From: an uncultured Bacilli bacterium
Lineage (GTDB): Bacteria; Bacillota_I; Bacilli_A; RF39; UBA660
Reading direction: 5' to 3'
NCBI GenBank assembly: GCA_948687865.1
Contig: CAPQQE010000038.1
Coordinates: 1 to 11,036 of the forward strand
DNA: 11,036 nt
The notes beneath the pieces were generated by a model. That model ran no database searches. It worked only from the letters and a program-made list of their open reading frames with translations, and was not told the DNA's origin. Made by a program: the position numbers and the translations under genes. This document shows positions 1 through 5,952 of the stretch, piece after piece (position 1 is the first letter of the stretch; each line of letters starts with the position of its first letter).

Positions 1-62
1 TTTCCACAAACATTGTCAGTATCATCTATCTCATTTCCACAATAAACACAAAATTTATTCAT
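1..62 (-). CDS. Zinc-ribbon protein, N-terminal fragment (runs off window)
   Basis: Only the first 20 codons are inside the window. The reading starts at ATG (62-60, minus strand), preceded by a strong GGAGGT Shine-Dalgarno at 74-69. The visible residues begin MNKFCVYCGNEI and reach a third cysteine followed by glycine near residue 19. The CxxCG pair followed by a second Cys-Gly knuckle is the pattern of the short N-terminal zinc-ribbon found on many Gram-positive membrane and regulatory proteins, where it binds one zinc ion through four cysteines; the fourth would lie just outside the window. What follows the ribbon cannot be seen, so the function is unknown. It lies 45 nt downstream of uppP on the same strand and has its own good RBS, so the two may be co-transcribed. 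Confidence 0.75.
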   Translation of the reverse strand, partial: MNKFCVYCGNEIDDTDNVCG

Positions 63-68
63 AATAAT

Positions 69-74
69 ACCTCC
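69..74 (-). promoter_or_regulatory. RBS of the zinc-ribbon gene
   Basis: A GGAGGT Shine-Dalgarno (plus strand ACCTCC) lies six bases upstream of the ATG at 62-60. It fixes the start of the truncated gene at the left edge. Confidence 0.7.
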
Positions 75-107
75 ATCTATATAATCATAACATAGGTTTA
101 CTTATAA

Positions 108-908
108 TTAAAATATTATAAAAGTTAAAATACCTACTACAAAACAATATATTGAAAAATAAATTAATTTTCCCTTTTTCATGATGTTTATAAATAACTT
201 AGCAGCAAAATAAGTTACAATACCTGCGGCAATCATGCTTACTAAATATGGGATAAATAATTCAGAAATAGTTCCTGATTTTACTAAATCGCTAACTCCA
301 AGTACCATACTAGCTAAACTTATAGGAATATAAAGCATAAATGAATAATTAAGTGCTGTTTCTCTAGTTAGATTTGAATTCATACCTCCAACAACAGTTG
401 CACCACTTCTACTTATTCCTGGAAGAAGGGCAATAACTTGAAAACATCCTATTTTAATAGCATCCAAAAATGTTATATCTTTTTTTTCTTTATTTCCTTT
501 TATATCCTTTATCATAAATAATAATATAGATGTGATTATAAGCATTAATCCTACTAATTTAGTAGTAAAATTATTTTCGATAAAATCTTTTATAAATAGG
601 CCTAATATAGCAGCTGGTATAGTTCCAACGACTATAAGCCATGCATATTTAAAATTAGTATTGTATTTTTTATCCTTCGTTTTTATATAACAAAAGAAGT
701 CCGTAATAATTTTAATAATCTCTTTTCTATATAATACTAAAATAGCAATTAATGATCCAAAATTAACAACTATTTCAAAATTCATATCACTTAATACATC
801 ACTATTGAATATGGATTTAAATATTCTTAAATGACCACTAGATGATATAGGTAGTGGTTCTGTAAAACCCTGAACTATACCCAAAATTAAATATTTAAAT
901 AATAACAT
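108..908 (-). CDS. uppP: Undecaprenyl-diphosphatase UppP (BacA family)
   Basis: An integral membrane phosphatase that removes a phosphate from undecaprenyl diphosphate, recycling the C55 lipid carrier for peptidoglycan and other wall polymers; overproduction in this family gives bacitracin resistance. Both signatures are present: QGFTEPLPISSSGH at residues 13-26 (the Glu and Ser/His-rich motif) and PGISRSG at 163-169 with the catalytic-region Arg. The 266 residues and several hydrophobic helices to the C-terminus match the usual 260-290. The first motif has Pro where many members have Phe (TEFLP), which I believe also occurs in some Bacillota paralogues. I chose ATG at 908 because AGAGGTG (921-915) sits six bases upstream; a GTG three codons earlier (917) lies inside that Shine-Dalgarno and is unlikely. 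It is divergent from the plus-strand genes and upstream of the zinc-ribbon gene. Confidence 0.96.
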   Translation of the reverse strand: MLLFKYLILGIVQGFTEPLPISSSGHLRIFKSIFNSDVLSDMNFEIVVNFGSLIAILVLYRKEIIKIITDFFCYIKTKDKKYNTNFKYAWLIVVGTIPAAILGLFIKDFIENNFTTKLVGLMLIITSILLFMIKDIKGNKEKKDITFLDAIKIGCFQVIALLPGISRSGATVVGGMNSNLTRETALNYSFMLYIPISLASMVLGVSDLVKSGTISELFIPYLVSMIAAGIVTYFAAKLFINIMKKGKLIYFSIYCFVVGILTFIIF

Positions 909-980
909 TATTTTCACCTCTCACAATAATTATATAATATTTTTTTGAAATAATAAATAAAATTATGTAGGTGATTTATT
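909..980. promoter_or_regulatory. Divergent promoter region between uppP and the 73-residue membrane protein
   Basis: This 72-nt intergenic stretch holds perfect, partly overlapping -10 hexamers on both strands: TATAAT on minus at 934-929 (toward uppP) and TATAAT on plus at 933-938. The -35 elements are weak. On plus, TTTTCA at 911-916 gives a 16-bp spacer; on minus, only TTTATT at 957-952 fits a 17-bp spacer. The uppP RBS (AGAGGTG, 921-915) lies in the same stretch, so the predicted uppP leader is very short. The -10 matches are seen directly; promoter function is inferred, and such AT-rich DNA produces chance hexamers. Confidence 0.4.
967..973 (+). promoter_or_regulatory. RBS supporting a TTG start
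   Basis: GTAGGTG lies seven bases upstream of TTG at 981. There is no ATG near the start of this frame, so this Shine-Dalgarno is the main evidence that translation begins at TTG. Confidence 0.5.
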
Positions 981-1202
981 TTGTCTATTAAAATTTTATT
1001 ATTCCTATTTGGCTTTGGACTTACAGTTATAGGATTATCATATATAATAATATATTTAAATTTGTTAAGTATTGGGTATAATTTTTTTGAATATGTAAAC
1101 TTTATTATTAGACGTATAGAATGTTTAAATTTAATTATTGGCATAATTTTTATGATTCTAAGTATATTTATAGGAGGAAAAGAACATGAATTACATTTAT
1201 GA
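981..1202 (+). CDS. Small two-helix membrane protein, function unknown
   Basis: A 73-residue hydrophobic protein starting at TTG, chosen because GTAGGTG lies just upstream. Two membrane segments are evident, at about residues 4-28 and 48-66, separated by a short aromatic loop with an Arg-Arg pair (RRIEC, about 44-48), and a short polar tail follows (GGKEHELHL). There is no signal peptide cleavage site and no enzymatic motif. Its last 17 nt overlap the start of the DUF3603 gene, whose Shine-Dalgarno lies inside this gene, so the two are probably translated together. I do not recognise a named family. It is likely real rather than spurious because of the RBS, the coherent two-helix pattern and the tight coupling. 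Confidence 0.72.
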   Translation: MSIKILLFLFGFGLTVIGLSYIIIYLNLLSIGYNFFEYVNFIIRRIECLNLIIGIIFMILSIFIGGKEHELHL

Positions 1203-1851
1203 TATAACACTTAATTTTAATAAAAGTAATTTGTATGAATTTTATGAATGGAAAGAAGAAGATGATGTAGAATTTATACTTAAAATACCATTATTTAAGG
1301 TTGATGAAGAAACTTTAATAAATATAAAAAATAATGATATTATAGTAGATAAAAATTTCATAAATATATTATTAGATAAAACGGAAGTATATAGTAAAGA
1401 TTCTATAAACATAATAAAATATGCATGTATATTTGCTTCTAAAGAATCTTCAATTGCCGTTGAATTTGATTCTGACGGTAATAGTTATATGAAAAGTAAT
1501 ATTAGTATAGATGAAGAGGAGGAAATACTAGAATGTGCCTCGTTAATAAAATATACTATATTAGATTATAAAATAAAAAAAATTAAGAGTATCAAAAATG
1601 ATTTTCTAACAAGAGAAGAAAGAGAAATTCAAAAATACCTAGTAAAAAGGCTTGAAACCATATTCCAAGAAAAAGAATATTCTAAATTAAAATATATATA
1701 TTATGAAATATATAGTGAAAAAGAAGAAGACACAAACCGTATATATAGTAAGCTTATAAATATAACAATAAATAAAGATAATAAGTTTAAAAAATTAAAA
1801 GATTTGATATATTTAATAGATAATAGGAAAATTGTGAGTAACAACTCATAA
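1186..1851 (+). CDS. DUF3603 / UPF0736 (YjbA-like) family protein
   Basis: A soluble, acidic 221-residue protein with no signal peptide or membrane segment. The layout resembles B. subtilis YjbA (UPF0736, DUF3603): an N-terminal stretch beginning YIYD, the EFYEWKEEDDVEFI segment at residues 18-31 (compare the HEWRKDD region of YjbA), a PLFKV motif at 35-39, a middle strand region, and the LTREEREIQK segment at 141-150 that parallels the conserved TRKERQ region. The recognition is by motif memory; the biochemical role of this family is not known to me. ATG at 1186 is preceded by AGGAGGAAAAGAAC, and the start overlaps the preceding small membrane gene by 17 nt, suggesting coupled translation. 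The 3' end forms part of an intrinsic terminator. Length is slightly below the roughly 250 residues of Bacillus members. Confidence 0.75.
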   Translation: MNYIYDITLNFNKSNLYEFYEWKEEDDVEFILKIPLFKVDEETLINIKNNDIIVDKNFINILLDKTEVYSKDSINIIKYACIFASKESSIAVEFDSDGNSYMKSNISIDEEEEILECASLIKYTILDYKIKKIKSIKNDFLTREEREIQKYLVKRLETIFQEKEYSKLKYIYYEIYSEKEEDTNRIYSKLINITINKDNKFKKLKDLIYLIDNRKIVSNNS

Positions 1852-1858
1852 TTTTTTT
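1831..1858 (+). terminator. Intrinsic terminator after the DUF3603 gene
   Basis: A nine-pair stem (ATTGTGAGT at 1831-1839 with ACTCATAAT at 1844-1852, one G-T wobble) closes a four-base AACA loop and runs directly into a T tract at 1852-1858. The stem overlaps the last codons and the stop of the DUF3603 gene. It separates the two-gene unit from the surface-protein cassette. Confidence 0.85.
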
Positions 1859-1867
1859 AATATAATA

Positions 1868-1905
1868 TTGATTTTATTTACAAAAAATGGTTTAATTAAT
1901 ATAGA
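1868..1905 (+). promoter_or_regulatory. Candidate promoter of the surface-protein cassette
   Basis: The intergenic region between the terminator and the first surface gene has two overlapping sigma-A-like candidates, each with a 17-bp spacer: TTGATT (1868-1873) with TTTAAT (1891-1896), and TTTACA (1877-1882) with TATAGA (1900-1905). The first has the better -10. Either gives a leader of roughly 20 to 30 nt before the GGAGGT Shine-Dalgarno at 1918-1923. That a promoter lies here is likely because a strong terminator precedes it; which hexamers are used is a guess. Confidence 0.45.
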
Positions 1906-1928
1906 TAATCATAATATGGAGGTATACT

Positions 1929-4235
1929 ATGACTAACATTAAAAATAATATAAAACAATTTATTCTAAATTATAAAATTACACTATCAATAATAGTATTT
2001 TTATTTTTATCTTTTGGAATATATTTATTTGTATCTGCAAATGAAGATATATTTGAAAATCAAATCGAGATAGATAGTAAAACGGTGAAAGTAAAGGTAA
2101 TAGATGGTTTTGAATCATTTGATGCTGATAATTCAGCTGGTAATGATTCAGCTGATAATAATAAAATAGTAAGGAATTTTGATACAATCCAATATAACAT
2201 ATCTTATAATTTAAAATTAAAAGAAGATAGTACAGTAGAAAGTGATTCTGCTATTGACCGTAATGTTATTGCTGATGTATTATTGCCTACAGATATAAAG
2301 GCTAAGGTAACTGAAGGAGATCTTGGTGGACAGGAAGAAACTAAAACTCCAGAGAAGGTTACCATAAATGATATTGAATATAATTATTATAAATTTGAAG
2401 TTAAGGGAGTTAAGCTAACTGATGACACTGCTAATACTTTAAAAATTAATATAACTGATATAAATATGAGAAATGGCGATAAAATTTTACCAAAAATTAG
2501 GATAAGAGAATCAAAAGATGAAAGCAAGGAAGATTATAAAGATAGCGAATCAGAAATTACAGATGTTTTAAATCTTGGGGAGTCTGTTACAGTTTCTGCT
2601 AAGGAAGCATATGGTGTAAAGTTATATAGTAGAAATTCTACAAATAAAGAAGGACTTGATAAAGCAAATATTCCAACAGGAATAGCAATATACCTTCCAT
2701 CTGATGATAATAAGGGTATAAAAGGAATACAAGTTCCTTCAGAAGTTACATTTAATTTTGGAATAACTTCAAGTTCAACAAATTCAACTATAGACTCTGC
2801 AAATATAGAGAGTTATAAAGATGAACCATATCTACCAGAACCATTAGATAATGATAGTTCTGTTGCATCTATTAGTAAGAATGAGGGAACATATTCAGTA
2901 AGTATAACTGGTATTTCATACAAGGAAGATTCAGTTATAAATATAGGTGATGAAACAAATGTAAAAAATGTACCTTGTATAACAACTAAGAAAGTATTAA
3001 TAAAGACTTCTAGAAATAATGCAAAGGAAAATATAACATATACAATAACTGCTAAAGATGATTCAGTAAAAGTTATAGATTCTTATGAAAAATTCGTTGG
3101 TGATTATTTATCAAAAGTAGATTTTATTACTTCTGGTAATATTGAATCATCTAGTGGATCGAAAGAACCAGTAACAACGGAACCAAACGCAGCATTCTTT
3201 AACTATAATGAAGAATTTTATATACAAAATAAAATGATGTATGGATTGCAGTCTGGTGATACATTACCAAATGGGTTTACTAATTATTTGAAAATTGATA
3301 ATGAGGCAATTAAAATAATAAATATTGGTAACTCATCAGATCAAACTAAAGATTATTATTTAGAATTTAGTAATGATAAATATGAATATACACTTAAATA
3401 CGGTATTGGTGAATGGAGGGCTGAATACTTTACTGTTAAAGAAGGAGCACCAAGTTACTGTCCTAAAGATTTAAGTAAATTAAATAAAGAACAATTGATG
3501 AATTATTATGGTGGACCTTGTATAAAAGAAAATGATAAGGTTAAGTGGTTTGATTCTATAGAAGAAGCTACTAGCGATAATGAAGCAAATAGGGATAAAA
3601 TAATTGCGGTTAGGGTAGGTGTTAATGGTGAATATAAAAATGGAACCATTACAACTCTTAGATTAAAAGCAAAAGTAGCAAATAATACTGCATTAGTCGG
3701 AAATACATATCAAGTAGTAGCAAGAGGCGTTACAACTTGGAATAAAGAAGAATTTTATATGTATCAACCAGAAAATAATACAGATATTCCTATATCAGTT
3801 TCAAAACAAACAAGTGATATTACATATAAGAAAGTAGTATATGATAATACAAATTATTCAGTATCAACAAATGGATACGAAAATCCGAGTGGAAAATATG
3901 GTAATAGTGTTATAGTAACCGGAATAAAAGCTTCAATAAATGATATTAAAGTATTTGATAGCTATAATTCAGAAAAAAATGGAATATATTCGGGATTAAC
4001 TGATCCTATGGAAATTCAAATAAGACCTATTATATATAAATCAGATAATAATGCCACTTTGACAGGTGCTAGTATAGAGGTGTCTCTTCCAGAAACGATT
4101 AATCTAAGTCTTCAAAAGGGTGATAAAGCATATAGTAGCGTAAGAAAAGAGGCAAAAGGAGTGGCTACACCTGATAATCAAGGTGAAATAATTACAACTA
4201 ATGTATACATATACATACTCAGAAGAAGAAATTAA
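1929..4235 (+). CDS. Large secreted surface protein, N-terminal part (frameshifted)
   Basis: This 768-codon frame is the N-terminal portion of what was probably one protein of about 1,340 residues. Residues 1-37 look like a signal peptide or anchor: a polar start with lysines, a hydrophobic core at about 17-35, and VSA before NED. The mature region is rich in Asp, Asn, Thr and Ser with alternating beta-strand patterns, typical of stacked Ig-like adhesin modules. A distinctive early segment (DGFESFDADNSAGNDSADNN, residues 59-78) is followed by IVRNFDTIQY, which I associate with large surface proteins of uncultured Bacillota. Cysteines occur at 350, 511 and 531. The frame ends abruptly in an atypical tail (ILRRRN) while the natural continuation, YSEEEIK, is open in the +1 frame. 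ATG is fixed by GGAGGT five bases upstream. If the shift is real, this product would be secreted without its C-terminal domains. The binding target is unknown. Confidence 0.82.
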   Translation: MTNIKNNIKQFILNYKITLSIIVFLFLSFGIYLFVSANEDIFENQIEIDSKTVKVKVIDGFESFDADNSAGNDSADNNKIVRNFDTIQYNISYNLKLKEDSTVESDSAIDRNVIADVLLPTDIKAKVTEGDLGGQEETKTPEKVTINDIEYNYYKFEVKGVKLTDDTANTLKINITDINMRNGDKILPKIRIRESKDESKEDYKDSESEITDVLNLGESVTVSAKEAYGVKLYSRNSTNKEGLDKANIPTGIAIYLPSDDNKGIKGIQVPSEVTFNFGITSSSTNSTIDSANIESYKDEPYLPEPLDNDSSVASISKNEGTYSVSITGISYKEDSVINIGDETNVKNVPCITTKKVLIKTSRNNAKENITYTITAKDDSVKVIDSYEKFVGDYLSKVDFITSGNIESSSGSKEPVTTEPNAAFFNYNEEFYIQNKMMYGLQSGDTLPNGFTNYLKIDNEAIKIINIGNSSDQTKDYYLEFSNDKYEYTLKYGIGEWRAEYFTVKEGAPSYCPKDLSKLNKEQLMNYYGGPCIKENDKVKWFDSIEEATSDNEANRDKIIAVRVGVNGEYKNGTITTLRLKAKVANNTALVGNTYQVVARGVTTWNKEEFYMYQPENNTDIPISVSKQTSDITYKKVVYDNTNYSVSTNGYENPSGKYGNSVIVTGIKASINDIKVFDSYNSEKNGIYSGLTDPMEIQIRPIIYKSDNNATLTGASIEVSLPETINLSLQKGDKAYSSVRKEAKGVATPDNQGEIITTNVYIYILRRRN
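2127..2156 (+). repeat. Two-copy 15-bp imperfect repeat coding D/N-rich loop
   Basis: Two in-frame five-codon units encode DNSAG and NDSAD. The core ATTCAGCTG recurs at 2131-2139 and 2146-2154, exactly 15 nt apart. It lies in an acidic loop near the N-terminus of the large surface protein. Confidence 0.5.
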
Positions 4236-5952
4236 AGCAAATCAAGGAATATTACCAATATTAAAGTTACATGCATATATTTCAATAAGTACTAAAGATG
4301 AAACACCAGCTACTATATATGCTAAGGTATCAGGAACTGCAAAAACAGAATCGGGTGCTATAGTAACTACTAATACTCCATCTAGTTTAAGGATTGGATC
4401 TAAGGATATAGTGTTAAGAAACACACAAAAAATTAGTGTTTTAGGTAAAGTAGATCCAATTTATATAGATCAAAACGGCAAATATACATACAATGTGAGT
4501 GCAGTTAATTTATCAGGTGAAAGTAGTAAGCTTGAATTACTTCATATACTGCCATATAATGGCGATGGTGGTTCTAAATTTGATGGAAGTCTTTCATTTA
4601 CTATAAACGGAGTTCCTAATGGATATGAAGCGTATTATACAAATGATGAATCAAAAACAATATTAAGTAAAGAAAAAGGTGATAATTCAGATGTTAAATG
4701 GACAAAAATAACGGATTACAATGCAGAACTTAAAGCAACTGCTATAAAAATAGTTCCTGTAAATGCTATAGAAAATTATAAGTATTTTGCAAGTGAACAA
4801 GGAATAACTTTAAATGTTTCTACAAAAGGAAATAAGGAATCTAATATTTACTATCATTATTTTTACATTTTACAAAGAGATGCAACTATATGTGTTGATG
4901 AATCAGATGAAGGAGATAATTGTAAAACAACAGAAAAAGGGACTTTTATAACATCATCTAATGTATCAAATACATCTGTATATGATAGAAGTATATCAGG
5001 ATATGCATTTGAAGATAAAGATTATGATGGTTTTTATACAGATAGGGATAATAGAATTGGTAATATACCAGTAGATCTAATAAAAATTACAAATCCAAAT
5101 TATAAGCCTGAACAATCAAAAAATCCTATAGAAGTAATAAATGATAAGGATACTACTATAGAAGAAGTTAAAAATAATGGTGAAAAAACAATTAATGATA
5201 AAGGATATTATAAATTTAGTGGATTACAATCTGGAAATTATTATGTTAGATATCAAATAGATTGCGCAAAATATACTACTACAGAAAAAAATAAACAAGA
5301 TATAACCTTGGGTGATACATCATTGATTGATTCAGATGCTGTTATGCTTCAAAATGGTGATGTATGCTATGCCGTATCAAATATAATTACATTAGATAAT
5401 AGTAATGTAAATGCAGATCATATTGATTTAGGATTAAGAATAAGACAAGATTTTGATGTGAAACTAAGTAAATATATTACTAATATAAAAGTAACTTCAA
5501 ATAGAGGTACTGATTCATATGATTATAACAAAGAAAGTAAAGTAAAAATTGATGTTAAAAACTTAAAAAATACATCATTTAGAGTAAGTTATTTAATAGA
5601 AATAGAAAACTCAAAATATTTCCCTGGTACTATAGGAAGTATAATTGAAACGATACCAGAGGGAATGACATTTGATCCAAGCATACCAGAAAATAGTGGA
5701 TGGTACGAAAGTGATGGTAATATATATAATTTAGAATTTAGTAAAACACTTGTAATGCCTGGAGAAAAATATTATATACCTATAGTTTTAGATTTAAAAA
5801 CTGATAAAGGTGGAAATTATATAAACTTTGTTGCAGCAAGTAATTTAAAGATAATGCCAACAACTACTAATTTCTTGGAGGAAATAGAACTTAATGAAGA
5901 AACTGTAAAACCAGAACAAGATAAACAGGAAGGAGATGTAAATAATGAATAA
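4201..5952 (+). CDS. Large surface protein, C-terminal part with SdrD B-like domain (frameshifted)
   Basis: This 583-codon frame continues the preceding gene after a frameshift. It has no signal peptide and no convincing RBS (only AAGGTGA about 15 nt before ATG 4201), so it is unlikely to be an independent gene. Residues about 77-225 form a beta-rich module with an ILPYNGDG motif. Residues 264-412 look like an SdrD B-like (Cna B-related, Ca-binding) domain: SGYAFEDKDYDGFYTDRD, a GYYKFSGLQSGNYYVRY strand pair and a closing HIDLGL. Residues 417-555 resemble the DUF11-like module common in clostridial surface proteins (KLSKYI, IPEGMTF, WYESDGNIYN, VMPGEKY). The acidic C-terminus has no membrane anchor or sorting signal. 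Cysteines pair up at 231/241 and 355/389. The stop overlaps the next gene's start by 8 nt. Function is probably adhesion or partner assembly (inference). Confidence 0.78.
   Translation: MYTYTYSEEEIKANQGILPILKLHAYISISTKDETPATIYAKVSGTAKTESGAIVTTNTPSSLRIGSKDIVLRNTQKISVLGKVDPIYIDQNGKYTYNVSAVNLSGESSKLELLHILPYNGDGGSKFDGSLSFTINGVPNGYEAYYTNDESKTILSKEKGDNSDVKWTKITDYNAELKATAIKIVPVNAIENYKYFASEQGITLNVSTKGNKESNIYYHYFYILQRDATICVDESDEGDNCKTTEKGTFITSSNVSNTSVYDRSISGYAFEDKDYDGFYTDRDNRIGNIPVDLIKITNPNYKPEQSKNPIEVINDKDTTIEEVKNNGEKTINDKGYYKFSGLQSGNYYVRYQIDCAKYTTTEKNKQDITLGDTSLIDSDAVMLQNGDVCYAVSNIITLDNSNVNADHIDLGLRIRQDFDVKLSKYITNIKVTSNRGTDSYDYNKESKVKIDVKNLKNTSFRVSYLIEIENSKYFPGTIGSIIETIPEGMTFDPSIPENSGWYESDGNIYNLEFSKTLVMPGEKYYIPIVLDLKTDKGGNYINFVAASNLKIMPTTTNFLEEIELNEETVKPEQDKQEGDVNNE
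4204..4218 (+). other. Probable frameshift site in a TATACA repeat
   Basis: Two TATACA units plus TAC sit where the reading moves from the frame starting at 1929 to the +1 frame. The second frame has a stop at 4189-4191 and the first ends at 4233-4235, so the shift must fall between these. Reading NVY in the first frame and then TYTYSEEEIK in the second gives a natural protein. Loss of one AC dinucleotide from GTATACACATATAC would produce exactly the observed sequence; a one-base insertion is equally possible. Confidence 0.75.
5930..5935 (+). promoter_or_regulatory. RBS inside the upstream gene, coupling the thioester adhesin
   Basis: AAGGAG lies nine bases before ATG 5945 and within the last codons of the upstream frame. 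The start and stop overlap in ATGAATAA, an arrangement that usually allows terminating ribosomes to restart on the next gene. Confidence 0.6.

Noticed and set aside
908..917. GTG start of uppP three codons upstream
   Set aside because: The GTG is part of the AGAGGTG Shine-Dalgarno that serves ATG at 908.
1200..1202. Alternative genetic code with TGA as Trp
   Set aside because: TGG is used for Trp in all large genes, no long gene has an internal TGA, and the organism has peptidoglycan genes unlike wall-less mollicutes.
914..1210. Open frame on the minus strand across the small membrane protein and the intergenic region
   Set aside because: It is antisense to a better-supported gene with an RBS, is compositionally odd (Ile, Lys, Asn and Tyr runs), and covers the divergent promoter region.
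1978..2187. Minus-strand open frame within the first surface gene
   Set aside because: Low-complexity Tyr/Gln/Leu-rich shadow of a well-supported coding frame with no RBS.
4204..4235. Programmed ribosomal frameshifting at the join
   Set aside because: No slippery heptamer, no stop or rare codon at the shift point and no evident stimulatory structure; the required shift is +1 or -2, so indel or error is simpler.
4242..4424. Minus-strand open frame within the second surface frame
   Set aside because: Shadow of the coding frame; no start signal or recognisable motif.
4201..5952. Second surface frame as an independent gene starting at ATG 4201
   Set aside because: There is no good RBS (AAGGTGA is about 15 nt away) and no signal peptide, and the first residues read as a continuation of the upstream protein.
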